DNA of 64,000 bases from NCBI RefSeq assembly GCF_047553045.1, contig NZ_CP180208.1, forward strand, positions 1,550,001-1,614,000, written 5' to 3'. Source of the stretch: Sphingomonas_L flavalba_A. Its GTDB lineage: Bacteria > Pseudomonadota > Alphaproteobacteria > Sphingomonadales > Sphingomonadaceae. The notes below the pieces were generated by a model. That model worked only from the letters and a program-made list of their open reading frames with translations. It did no database searches and had not been told where the DNA came from. Shown here in pieces: positions 1-8,365 of this stretch (position 1 is its first letter; the number at the start of each line of letters is the position of its first letter). Both the position numbers and the translations under genes were made by a program.

Positions 1-5
1 ATCGA

Positions 6-812
6 TCAGGCCGCCAGCCGCACGGGACGCGCCGCCGCCCGCTCCCGCGAGGCGATCGCCTCGGCCCAGTGCAGCACCTCCATCCGCCCGTCCAAATGCT
101 CAACCAGCGCGGTGCAGCCTTCGACCCAGTCGCCGTCGTTGTAATAGGCGATACCGCCGATCTCGCGGATTTCGGCGGTATGGATGTGGCCGCACACCAC
201 GCCGTCGACCCCGCGCTCACCGGCGGCGTGGGCGACGACCTCCTCGAACCGACTGATGAACGCGACCGCGTTCTTGACCTTGTGCTTGGCGTGTTTCGAC
301 AGCGACCAGTATGGCAGCTTGAACGCCTGGCGCACGCGGTTGACGACGATGTTCAGCCGCATCAGCGCCTCGTAGGCGGCATCGCCGACATAGGCGAGCC
401 AGCGGTGGGTCAGCATCACCGTGTCGAACTCGTCACCGTGGAGGACCAGCAGCTTGCGCCCGTCCGCCGTCTCGTGGATCGCCCGGCGGCGAATCTCGAT
501 GCCGCCGAAGCTGAGGCCGGTGAACTGGCGGAACATCTCATCATGATTGCCGGGGATGTAGACGACGCGGGTGCCGCGCCGGACCCGCTTCATGATCCGG
601 CGGACGACATCGTTGTGCGCCGCCGGCCAGTAGAAGCGCTTGCGCATCCGCCAGCCGTCGATGATGTCGCCGACCAGATACAGCGTGTCGCTGTCGGTAT
701 GGTCGAGGAAATCGATCAGCATCGCGGCATTGCAGCCGCGCGTGCCCAGGTGGATGTCGGAAATCCAGATGGTGCGGTAGCGCCGCCGGTTTCCGGCCGT
801 GACAGCGTCCAT
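6..812 (-). CDS. UDP-2,3-diacylglucosamine diphosphatase-type metallophosphoesterase
   Basis: The 268-residue protein carries the calcineurin-like metallophosphoesterase signature: SDIHLG (residues 18-23), VGD (47-49), GNHD (88-91), HGDEFD (125-130) and a late GHIHTAEI. These supply the two-metal site that hydrolyses phosphate bonds. The family includes LpxH-like enzymes that cleave UDP-2,3-diacylglucosamine in lipid A synthesis and relatives with unproven substrates, so the exact substrate is inferred. I chose the ATG at 812 because a purine-rich GGGGGA precedes it; an in-frame start 17 codons upstream has no ribosome binding site. The gene is divergent from the amidohydrolase at 944 and is complete, with its stop only a few bases inside the window. 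Confidence 0.85.
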   Translation of the reverse strand: MDAVTAGNRRRYRTIWISDIHLGTRGCNAAMLIDFLDHTDSDTLYLVGDIIDGWRMRKRFYWPAAHNDVVRRIMKRVRRGTRVVYIPGNHDEMFRQFTGLSFGGIEIRRRAIHETADGRKLLVLHGDEFDTVMLTHRWLAYVGDAAYEALMRLNIVVNRVRQAFKLPYWSLSKHAKHKVKNAVAFISRFEEVVAHAAGERGVDGVVCGHIHTAEIREIGGIAYYNDGDWVEGCTALVEHLDGRMEVLHWAEAIASRERAAARPVRLAA

Positions 813-943
813 GCGTCCCCCGTCGGACGTTTCGTTCGCCTGCGGCCTATCGCGCCAAACCATTACATTGATGCGCGATTCCGGTGACGGACTTGTGACA
901 GCCCCCGCTCCGCTTATGCTGTCGGCGCGAAAGGGGAGTCGCG

Positions 944-2626
944 ATGAAGGCTTTGCTGCTGCCGGTTGTGCTTGCCACCCTGCTTGGCGCCACCGCCGCG
1001 CCGCCGCCGGCCTACGACATCGCGATCCGGGGCGGTACGCTCTACGACGGCAGCGGGGCCACGGGCGTCACCGGCGACATCGCGATCAAGGGCGACCGCA
1101 TCGTCGCGGTCGGCAAAGTCCCCGGCCGCGCGTCGCGGGAAATCGACGCGCGCGGGCTGGCGGTGGCGCCGGGCTTCATCAACATGCTGAGCTGGGCCAA
1201 CGACTCGCTGATCGCCGACCCGCTCGGCCAGAGCGACATCCGTCAGGGCGTGACGCTGGAGGTAATGGGCGAAGGCGATTCGATGGGGCCGCTGAACGCG
1301 CGGATGAAGGCGGACGCGCAGGCACGGCAGGGCGACATCCGCTACCCCATCGGCTGGACCAGCCTCGGCGACTATTTCGCCTACATGGAAAAGCGCGGCA
1401 TGGCACCGAACATCGCCAGCTTCGTCGGCGCCGCCACCGTCCGCATCCACGAACTGGGCGAGGATGATGTCGACCCGGACCCCACCCAGCTCGCCCGGAT
1501 GCGCGCGCTGGTCCGCGCGGCGATGGACGATGGCGCGCTCGGCGTCGGCAGCTCGCTGATCTACGCGCCCGGCACCTACGCCGAAACCGACGAGCTGGTC
1601 GCGCTGGTCGGCGCGGCGGCGCAATGCGGCGGCATGTACATCAGCCACATGCGCTCCGAAGGCGAACGGCTGCTCGAATCGATCGACGAGCTGGTCGATA
1701 TCGCCCGCCGCACCGGCGCCCCGGCGGAAATCTACCACCTGAAAATGGCCGGCCGCGACAACTGGCACAAATACGACGCCGCGATCGCGCGGATCGAGGC
1801 GGCGCGTGCCAGCGGCCTGCGCATCACCGCCGACATGTATACCTACACCGCCGGCGCCACCGGCCTCGACGCGGCGATGCCCACCTGGGTGCAGGCCGGC
1901 GGCGTCGAACAATGGGTCGCCCGGCTGAAGAACCCGGACATCCGCGCCCGCGTCGTCGCCGAGATGAAGGCGCCGGGCAACGGGTGGGAAAACCTGGCCT
2001 ATGGCGCCGGCCCGTCCGGCATGCTGCTGACCGGGTTCAAAAACCCGGCGTTGAAGCCGCTGACCGGCAAGACGCTGGCGGAGGTCGCGGCGTCTCGCGG
2101 CACGACGCCGGAGGACACGATCGTCGATCTGGTGATCGCCGACGGCAGCCGCGTCGACACCATCTATTTCCTGATGGACGAGGCGAACGTCCGCAAGCTG
2201 GTTGCCCAACCGTGGATGAGCTTCGGTTCCGACGCGGAAGCGCAGGCGCCGGAGGGGGTTTTCCTGCAATCGAGCACCCACCCGCGCGCCTATGGCAATG
2301 TCGCCCGGCTGCTTGGCCATTATGTCCGCGACGAAGCCGTCGTTACCCTGCCCGATGCGATCCACCGGCTGACCGGGCAGCCCGCCGCCAATATCGGGAT
2401 TACCGATCGCGGCCTGCTGAAGACCGGCTATTTCGCCGACGTCGTGCTACTCGATCCGGCGAAAATTGCCGATCGCGCCAGCTTCGCGACGCCACAGGTC
2501 TACGCCACCGGCGTCCGCGACGTGTTCGTCAACGGCGTTCAGGTGCTGAGCGGTGGCACCCCGACCGGGGCGACGCCGGGTCGCGCGGTGCGCGGCCCCG
2601 GCTGGCGGCGCTGCCCGCCGGCATGA
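944..2626 (+). CDS. Exported N-acyl-D-amino-acid deacylase family amidohydrolase (HxH motif missing)
   Basis: A 560-residue protein with a signal peptide (about residues 1-19) followed by an amidohydrolase fold like D-aminoacylases and dihydroorotase-type enzymes. Family features seen are the N-terminal beta sandwich start (YDIAIRGGTLYDG), GALGVGSSLIYAPG, and later metal-region histidines in ISHMRSE and IYHLKMAG. The usual first metal motif, PGFIDxHxH, is replaced by PGFINMLSWAN (residues 77-86), so the HxH pair is absent. Hydrolysis of N-acyl-D-amino acids or related peptides in the periplasm is the family role; activity here is uncertain. The start has a strong AAGGGGAG site. A possible promoter (TTGTGA, 16-bp spacer, TATGCT) lies at 893-920. 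It stands alone on this strand before the kinase gene. Confidence 0.82.
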   Translation: MKALLLPVVLATLLGATAAPPPAYDIAIRGGTLYDGSGATGVTGDIAIKGDRIVAVGKVPGRASREIDARGLAVAPGFINMLSWANDSLIADPLGQSDIRQGVTLEVMGEGDSMGPLNARMKADAQARQGDIRYPIGWTSLGDYFAYMEKRGMAPNIASFVGAATVRIHELGEDDVDPDPTQLARMRALVRAAMDDGALGVGSSLIYAPGTYAETDELVALVGAAAQCGGMYISHMRSEGERLLESIDELVDIARRTGAPAEIYHLKMAGRDNWHKYDAAIARIEAARASGLRITADMYTYTAGATGLDAAMPTWVQAGGVEQWVARLKNPDIRARVVAEMKAPGNGWENLAYGAGPSGMLLTGFKNPALKPLTGKTLAEVAASRGTTPEDTIVDLVIADGSRVDTIYFLMDEANVRKLVAQPWMSFGSDAEAQAPEGVFLQSSTHPRAYGNVARLLGHYVRDEAVVTLPDAIHRLTGQPAANIGITDRGLLKTGYFADVVLLDPAKIADRASFATPQVYATGVRDVFVNGVQVLSGGTPTGATPGRAVRGPGWRRCPPA

Positions 2627-2719
2627 TCGGCGCCGCCCCGCCGCTTGGCGCTGGACGGCCAGCCAGGCTTGATCCAGAGTGGTGGGGCATTCCTCCGGTT
2701 CGGGCGCGTTAAGCGGCGT

Positions 2720-5071
2720 ATGAAGACGAAGCAGCCATCACAGGCCGAACTCCGCGCGCGCATCGCCACGCTGGAAGCAAAACTGGCCGCGGCAACCACG
2801 CACCGCGCCGACGGTGAGAGCCACGACTTCCGCGACATCGCCGACGCGATGCCGGTGATGATCTCCTATCTCGACGCCGACTGCCGCTTCCGCTTCGTCA
2901 ACCGCGCCTACGAACAATGGTTCGGGCGGTCAGTGGCCCAGATCGAGGGCCAGCATGTCGGCGCGATCATGGACGCGGAAACCTATGCCGCGCGCCAGCC
3001 CTTCGTCGCCCGCGCCCTTGCCGGCGAACAGGTCCGCTACGAGGTCGACTTCCCACTGGGCGGAGAATGCCGCAAGACCATCGTCGAGCATGTCCCCCAT
3101 GTTCGCGACGGCAAGGTCGTCGGCTTCTACGCCTTCGTCCAGGACGTCACCGACCAGTGGCTGACGCTGGAAACGCTGCGCGAGAGCGAACAGCGCTTCC
3201 GCCGCATCGCCGACAGCATTCCCGCGCCGATCTGGGTGACCGGGCCGGACCGGCTGCGCGCCTTCGCCAACAAGGCCTATGTCGACTTCCTCGGCACCGA
3301 TCCGGCCGCGGCGCTGGTCTTCGACTGGCGGCTTATCCTCCACCCGGACGACCGCGAACGGGTAACCGCCGAATCGCTGGCCGGCGAGGCGAGCGGCGAA
3401 CGCTTCACCCTGGAGGGGCGCTACCGCCGCGTCGATGGAAGCTGGCGCTGGCTGCGCTCGGTATCGCAACCGCGCTTCGACGCGCGCGGCATGCCGGACG
3501 GGTTCGTCGGCGTTGCCGAAGACATCACGACCGAAAAGGAAGCGGCCGAGCTGGCGGCCAAGGCGGCAACGGTGCTGCAGGCGCGTGTTCATCAGCGGAC
3601 CAGCGAACGCGACCGGCTGTGGGCACTGTCGCGCGACGGCTTCATGATCTGCGACCTGAGCGGCGTCTGGTTGAGCGCCAGCCCGGCCTGGACCGCCCTG
3701 CTCGGCTGGCCGGAGGACCAACTGCTCGGCCGCACCGCGGAATGGATGGAGCATCCTGACGACATCGCCCGCACCCGCGCCGTGCTGCGCGGGCTGCTCC
3801 ACGGCACCAGTGGCGTCACCTTCACCAACCGGTTGCGCGCCGCCGATGGCGGATATCGCTGGCTGGCGTGGAACGCGGTGGTCGACGGCGACCGCGTCTA
3901 CGCGATCGCCCGCGATGTGACCGACGAACGCAACCGCACCGAAACGCTCGACCGCACGCGAGAGGCGCTGCGCCAGGCGCAGAAGCTGGAGGCGCTCGGC
4001 CAGCTGACAGGCGGCGTCGCCCATGATTTCAACAATCTGCTGACACCGATCCTCGGCGGGCTGGACCTGATCGCCAGACGCGGCCTGCCCGATCCGCGCT
4101 CCGCCCGGCTGGTCGATGCCGCGCTCCAGTCGGCCGATCGCGCCAAGACGCTGGTCCAGCGGCTGCTGACCTTCGCGCGGCGCCAGCGGCTCGATCCGCG
4201 GCCGATCGCGCTCGGCACACTGCTGCGCGGCATGGAGGATCTGTTGCGCAGTACCCTCGGCCCGGCGATCACGCTCGACTTCGCGCTCGCCCCCGGCCTG
4301 CCGGTCGCCATCGCCGATCCCAATCAGCTCGAAATGGCGGTGCTCAACCTTGCGGTCAACGCGCGCGACGCGATGCCCGGCGGCGGCACGCTGACGATCA
4401 GCCTCGACCGGGAAAGCATCGCCCGCGCCGACGCGGATCTGCCGCCCGGCGCCTATCTGAAGCTGGGCGTCGCCGACACCGGTACCGGCATGGACGCGGC
4501 AACGCTGCGCCGCGCGATCGAACCATTCTTCTCGACCAAGGAACAGGGCGCCGGCACCGGGCTGGGTCTGTCGATGGCGCACGGTCTGACGGCGCAGCTC
4601 GGCGGCGCGCTCCGCATCACCAGCACGCCGGGGGCCGGCACGCGCATCGACATCATGCTGCCGATCGTCGAAGGCCGGGCGGAAGCGGTAAAGGCGCCGG
4701 CGGCGCCCCCGCGCCAGCACGCGCCGCTCCGCATCATTCTGGTCGACGACGAGCCACTGGCGCGGACCAGCACCGCCGCGATGCTGGCGGAACTCGGCCA
4801 TCATGTCGTCGAATGCCCGTCGGGGGCGGAAGCGCTGGCCACACTCGGGCGCGGCATCCCCGCCGACATGATCGTCACCGACCAGCTTATGCCGCGAATG
4901 AGCGGGGCGGAACTGGTCCGCACCGCCCGCGCGGATCATCCCCGGCTGCACGCGCTGGTCATCTCCGGCTATGCCGCCGGCACCGATCCGCTCGCCGGTC
5001 TCCACTGTCTGGCGAAACCATTCACCGCCGGGGAGCTGGAGGCGGCGCTTGCCGCCGCCATCGGCGCATGA
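2720..5071 (+). CDS. Hybrid sensor histidine kinase with three PAS domains and a receiver domain
   Basis: A 783-residue cytoplasmic-looking hybrid kinase with no clear membrane segment. In order I see a short coiled coil (1-28), three PAS domains (roughly 36-150, 157-270, 292-415), a HisKA dimerisation helix with the phosphoacceptor His435 in VAHDFNN, a HATPase domain (N box NLAVNARDAMPGG, then DTGTGM and GTGLGLSM), and a C-terminal receiver with acidic DDE and the phosphoacceptor Asp721 in VTDQLMP. The HDFNNLL H-box is typical of the HWE/HisKA class common in alphaproteobacteria. I placed the start at 2720 because the protein begins there with a normal polar N-terminus; an earlier in-frame start at 2645 is possible. 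The signal sensed and the partner are unknown, and no response regulator gene is adjacent. Confidence 0.85.
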   Translation: MKTKQPSQAELRARIATLEAKLAAATTHRADGESHDFRDIADAMPVMISYLDADCRFRFVNRAYEQWFGRSVAQIEGQHVGAIMDAETYAARQPFVARALAGEQVRYEVDFPLGGECRKTIVEHVPHVRDGKVVGFYAFVQDVTDQWLTLETLRESEQRFRRIADSIPAPIWVTGPDRLRAFANKAYVDFLGTDPAAALVFDWRLILHPDDRERVTAESLAGEASGERFTLEGRYRRVDGSWRWLRSVSQPRFDARGMPDGFVGVAEDITTEKEAAELAAKAATVLQARVHQRTSERDRLWALSRDGFMICDLSGVWLSASPAWTALLGWPEDQLLGRTAEWMEHPDDIARTRAVLRGLLHGTSGVTFTNRLRAADGGYRWLAWNAVVDGDRVYAIARDVTDERNRTETLDRTREALRQAQKLEALGQLTGGVAHDFNNLLTPILGGLDLIARRGLPDPRSARLVDAALQSADRAKTLVQRLLTFARRQRLDPRPIALGTLLRGMEDLLRSTLGPAITLDFALAPGLPVAIADPNQLEMAVLNLAVNARDAMPGGGTLTISLDRESIARADADLPPGAYLKLGVADTGTGMDAATLRRAIEPFFSTKEQGAGTGLGLSMAHGLTAQLGGALRITSTPGAGTRIDIMLPIVEGRAEAVKAPAAPPRQHAPLRIILVDDEPLARTSTAAMLAELGHHVVECPSGAEALATLGRGIPADMIVTDQLMPRMSGAELVRTARADHPRLHALVISGYAAGTDPLAGLHCLAKPFTAGELEAALAAAIGA

Positions 5072-5121
5072 CCGCTTTTAGGTTGGCCGCCCGCCCGCTG
5101 GCGTGTTAGTAGAACAGGACA

Positions 5122-7152
5122 GTGGAGAGCGAGGCGACAGGCGACGATCTTGACCTGCCCGGCGGCGGCCCGGCGGCCGATGATGCCGCGCTGCCGCCGC
5201 CGCGCCGCTTCTGGAAACGGCTGAAATGGGTGTCTCTGGCGCTGCTCGCCGGTTTCATGCTGCTCGTCGCCTGGTTGCTGGTCACCGCCCCGCTGTCGCA
5301 ATCGCTGAAACCGATCGCACCGCCGGGCATCACCCTGCTCGATACAGACGGCAAACCGGTTGCCCGGCGCGGGGCGGTCATCGCCGCGCCGGTGAAGGTC
5401 GCCGCCCTGCCCTCCTATGTCCCTGGCGCATTCATCGCGATCGAGGACCGCCGTTTCCGCAGCCATTGGGGAGTGGACCCGATCGGCATCGCCCGCGCCA
5501 CCTGGCGCAATCTGCGCGCGGGCGGGGTCCGTCAGGGCGGCAGCACCATCACCCAGCAGCTTGCCAAGCTGGCCTTCACCAACGCCGATCGCACCGCCGG
5601 GCGCAAGCTGCGCGAAGCGGTGATCGCCTTCTGGCTGGAAGCATGGCTGACCAAGGACGAAATTCTCGAACGCTATCTGTCGAGCGTCTATTTCGGCGAC
5701 AATGTCTACGGCCTGCGCGCCGCCGCCCTGCACTATTTCAACCGCCCGCCGGAAAAGCTGACCGTGGCACAGGCGGCGATGCTCGCCGGACTGGTCAAGG
5801 CGCCATCCCGGCTGGCCCCGACCGGCAACCTGAAAGGTGCTCAGGCCCGTCAGGCGCTGGTCGTCGCGGCGATGGAACGATCGGCCGTCATTACCCCGGC
5901 CGAAGCCGCCGAAGCCGGGCCTGCCCGGCTCAACCCGCGCCCGGTGCAGGCTCTGCCGAGCGGCACCTACTTCGCCGACTGGGTGCTGCCCACCGCGCGC
6001 GAACGCGCCGGTGACCTGACCAGCGAACTGACCGTCAACAGCACGCTGGAACGCCGGCTGCAACGCGCGGCGGAACGGGCGGTCCGCCGGGCGCCGCTCG
6101 GCAAGGCGCAGGTGGCAATGGTCGTGATGCGACCGGACGGGCGGGTGGTGGCCATGGTCGGCGGCCGCTCCTACGCCGACAGCCCGTTCAACCGCGCCAC
6201 CCAGGCCCGGCGCCAGCCGGGGTCGACGTTCAAGCTGTTCGTCTACCTCGCCGCGCTGCGCGCCGGGATGACGCCGGATTCGATCGTCGATGATTCGCCG
6301 ATCACCATCGAAGGCTGGTCGCCGAAGAACAGCGACGGGCGCTATCGCGGGGCGATTACCTTGCGCGAGGCGTTCGCCCGGTCGAGCAACGTCGTCGCCG
6401 CCCGCCTGATCCAGCAGGTCGGGGTCAAGGAAGTGGTTCGCGCCGCCCGCGACCTCGGCATCGCCAGCCCGCTCGGCACCGACGCCACGCTGGCCCTCGG
6501 CACGTCCGGCGTAACGCTGACCGAATTGACCGCCGCCTTCGCCGCGATCGCCGCCGGCGCCTATCCGGTCACCGCCCATGGCCTGCCCACGCCGGAACGC
6601 AGCTGGTACGACCGGCTGTGGAACCGGCAGAGCCATTTCGACCGGCGGACGCGCGACATGCTGCTCGACCTGCTGTCCGCCTCGGTCAACAGCGGCACCA
6701 GCCACTCGGCCGGCCTCACCATCCAGGCATTCGGCAAGACCGGAACGACACAGGACAACCGCGACGCGCTGTTCATCGGCTTCGCCGGCGGGCTGATCAC
6801 CGGTGTCTGGGTCGGCAACGACGACAACAGCCCGCTGCGCGGCGTCCATGGCGGCGGCGTCCCGGCGCGGATCTGGCGGGATTTCATGACCAGCGTCGTC
6901 GACGGCGCCGCCCCGCCGCCGGCGCCGGAACCGGATACAGTCGAAGCGGAGGGCGACGACGTGACACTAGACATCGGCAACGGACCTGCCCTGTCGATCG
7001 GCACCGATCTCGGCCCGGTCAGCGTCGACATCAACCTGGGGCCGCAGGGCCTGAACCTGTCGGCGCGGCCAAACGACCGCCCCACCCCGACGGCGCCGCC
7101 GTCTTCTCCGACACCGGCACCGCCGCAACCCTCACCAAGCCCGCGCCCCTAG
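5122..7152 (+). CDS. Class A penicillin-binding protein (transglycosylase/transpeptidase)
   Basis: A 676-residue bifunctional peptidoglycan synthase. One membrane segment (about residues 35-56) anchors it. The GT51 transglycosylase domain follows, with catalytic Glu108 in AIEDRRF and the GGSTITQQLAK motif. The transpeptidase domain has the active-site Ser368 in PGSTFK, an SSN triad and KTGTTQDN. The C-terminus is a proline-rich tail. It polymerises lipid II and cross-links strands on the outer face of the inner membrane. It is shorter than typical PBP1A (about 800 residues) and lacks an obvious OB insertion, so it is likely a secondary class A enzyme. The start is GTG at 5122, preceded by AGGAC. 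It is convergent with the S24 repressor gene, with only three bases between the stop codons. Confidence 0.88.
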   Translation: MESEATGDDLDLPGGGPAADDAALPPPRRFWKRLKWVSLALLAGFMLLVAWLLVTAPLSQSLKPIAPPGITLLDTDGKPVARRGAVIAAPVKVAALPSYVPGAFIAIEDRRFRSHWGVDPIGIARATWRNLRAGGVRQGGSTITQQLAKLAFTNADRTAGRKLREAVIAFWLEAWLTKDEILERYLSSVYFGDNVYGLRAAALHYFNRPPEKLTVAQAAMLAGLVKAPSRLAPTGNLKGAQARQALVVAAMERSAVITPAEAAEAGPARLNPRPVQALPSGTYFADWVLPTARERAGDLTSELTVNSTLERRLQRAAERAVRRAPLGKAQVAMVVMRPDGRVVAMVGGRSYADSPFNRATQARRQPGSTFKLFVYLAALRAGMTPDSIVDDSPITIEGWSPKNSDGRYRGAITLREAFARSSNVVAARLIQQVGVKEVVRAARDLGIASPLGTDATLALGTSGVTLTELTAAFAAIAAGAYPVTAHGLPTPERSWYDRLWNRQSHFDRRTRDMLLDLLSASVNSGTSHSAGLTIQAFGKTGTTQDNRDALFIGFAGGLITGVWVGNDDNSPLRGVHGGGVPARIWRDFMTSVVDGAAPPPAPEPDTVEAEGDDVTLDIGNGPALSIGTDLGPVSVDINLGPQGLNLSARPNDRPTPTAPPSSPTPAPPQPSPSPRP

Positions 7153-7155
7153 CGG

Positions 7156-7809
7156 TCAGGGCATCCGCCGCCCGACCCACACGACCCGGCCGATGACGTT
7201 GATCGCCGCCGGGTCGCAATCCGGCCAGACGGGATAGGCCGGGTTGTCGCTCTTGATCGTGAACTGCCGTCCGGTCGGGTTCATCGCCACCCGCTTGACC
7301 CACAGCGTGTCCTCGACCCGCAGCACATAGATGCCGTCGCGCAGGCGGGCCGGGCCGTCGGCGCGGTCGACCAGTATCTCGTCGCCGTCGTCCAGCGTCG
7401 GCACCATCGAATCGCCGTCCACCGCAATCACCGACAGCATCGCCGGGTCGACGCCCTGCCGCCGCAGCCAGGCCGGGTCGAATCCGATCACGCCGATCCC
7501 CCGCTCCGCGCCCGGCACCGCGCCGGGGCCGGCGGAGGCGTCGACCGACAACCGCCGGACCCGCGCGATATCCCCCGTCACCGGCCGCGCCGGCCGGTCG
7601 GCGGGCGCGCCGAGCAGCGTCTCCGCCACGCGGAAATAACGGGCCAGCACCTGCCGGTCCTCCTCGGCCAGCCGGCGCGGCGTGCCACGCTTGATATATT
7701 GCTGCAGATAAGCGGGGTTGCGGCCGATCATCCGCGACAGCGAGGCATAATCCTCGCCTTTTTCCCGGATCAGGGCGTCGAGCGCGGCGCGGGGATCGGG
7801 CTGGTCCAT
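7156..7809 (-). CDS. S24/LexA-CI-like transcriptional repressor
   Basis: A 217-residue repressor of the CI/LexA type. The N-terminus (about 8-66) looks like a helix-turn-helix (YASLSRMIGRNPAYLQQYIK). The C-terminus is an S24 serine protease-like domain with the Ser-Lys dyad: Ser134 in DGDSM and Lys172 in LWVKRV. A possible self-cleavage site, Ala93-Gly94, sits in the linker at distances from Ser134 and Lys172 close to those in LexA and lambda CI. It reads away from a short gene at 7908, and the 98 bases between hold three inverted repeats that are its likely operators. The start is the ATG at 7809; the reading frame stays open further upstream but would run through the operators. No phage structural genes are nearby. 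Confidence 0.85.
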   Translation of the reverse strand: MDQPDPRAALDALIREKGEDYASLSRMIGRNPAYLQQYIKRGTPRRLAEEDRQVLARYFRVAETLLGAPADRPARPVTGDIARVRRLSVDASAGPGAVPGAERGIGVIGFDPAWLRRQGVDPAMLSVIAVDGDSMVPTLDDGDEILVDRADGPARLRDGIYVLRVEDTLWVKRVAMNPTGRQFTIKSDNPAYPVWPDCDPAAINVIGRVVWVGRRMP

Positions 7810-7825
7810 ACCCGACAATATAGCA

Positions 7826-7880
7826 ATAGGATTTTTCCTAGACAAGTAGGAAATCCTGCCAGACATAGGATATTCCCTAT
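7826..7880. promoter_or_regulatory. Three tandem operator-like inverted repeats between divergent regulator genes
   Basis: Three related inverted repeats lie between the S24 repressor and the small divergent protein. Site 1 is ATAGGATTTTTCCTAG (7826-7841). Site 2 is GTAGGAAATCCTGC (7846-7859). Site 3 is ATAGGATATTCCCTAT (7865-7880). All share AGG and CCT half-sites. Their centres are about 19 and 20 bp apart, two helical turns, so dimers would bind on one face of the DNA as at phage OR/OL regions. The region is clearly more AT-rich than its surroundings. Assignment of the binding protein is inferred from position. Confidence 0.7.
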
Positions 7881-7907
7881 TTGTTCCGAGTCTGGCGGAG
7901 AGGAAGA

Positions 7908-8084
7908 ATGACGATATTGCGGCAAATCGAAGCGTTTCTGAAGCAGACGGGGATGCCGCCGACCCGTTTCGGCCGCAACGCCGTGCGCGATCCCCGGCTG
8001 GTCCACGACCTGCGCAACGGGCGCGAACCCGGCGCGCGGATGGTCGCCCGTATCCTCCGCTATATCGCCGGCCAGCCGCAATGA
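7908..8084 (+). CDS. Small Cro-sized putative DNA-binding protein
   Basis: A 58-residue basic protein with a predicted helix-rich fold (QIEAFLKQTGMPPTRFGRNAV, then DPRLVHDLRNGREPGARMVARILRYI). The layout resembles a short helix-turn-helix in which RFGRNAVRDPRLVHDLR would be the recognition part. The start at 7908 has a good AGAGGAAG site and lies immediately beyond the operator repeats, divergent from the S24 repressor. It overlaps the next gene by four bases (ATGA), so the two are translationally coupled. By position it could act as a Cro-like counter-regulator, but I recognise no named family and the DNA-binding call is inference. Confidence 0.65.
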   Translation: MTILRQIEAFLKQTGMPPTRFGRNAVRDPRLVHDLRNGREPGARMVARILRYIAGQPQ

Positions 8085-8365
8085 GCCGCCGCGCCGATCC
8101 GCTCGCCGCGCTCTGCCGCTGCCTTGCCCGCCGCGCACCGGGCCTGACCGTCATCGAAAGCCGGTCGCGTCCCTGGGCCAGCGTTACGTTCACCGGCGCC
8201 CGCCACCGGGTGGTGGCGATGGTCCCGGACGGCCAACGCGCGGCGCTGCTCGACGGGCTGGACTGTGACGAGCTGCCGCTGCCCGGTCATATCGTCGCTG
8301 ACATCGCCGCCGCTGAAGAAGGCGACGCCATCGTCATCGAGGCTTTGACGGTGGAAGCAGACTAG
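8081..8365 (+). CDS. Hypothetical protein coupled to the Cro-sized gene
   Basis: A 94-residue protein that I do not recognise. The N-terminus is basic and Cys-containing (LAALCRCLARRAPG). The middle is beta-strand-like (LTVIESRSRPWASVTFTGARHRVVAMV) and the C-terminus is acidic (AAEEGDAIVIEAL). There is no signal peptide or membrane segment. Its ATG overlaps the stop of the gene before it, and its own stop overlaps the stop of the convergent membrane protein gene. Because it is coupled to a gene facing a CI-like repressor, it is probably part of the regulated output of that switch. Confidence 0.55.
   Translation: MSRRADPLAALCRCLARRAPGLTVIESRSRPWASVTFTGARHRVVAMVPDGQRAALLDGLDCDELPLPGHIVADIAAAEEGDAIVIEALTVEAD

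Noticed and set aside
2930..5005. A 691-codon open frame on the minus strand
   Set aside because: Shadow of the histidine kinase, whose domains are clear on the other strand.
4969..6849. A 626-codon open frame on the minus strand
   Set aside because: Shadow of the penicillin-binding protein gene.
7810..8193. N-terminal extension of the S24 repressor frame
   Set aside because: It would run through the operators and the divergent gene, and the residues are Arg-rich without homology; the ATG at 7809 fits the family.
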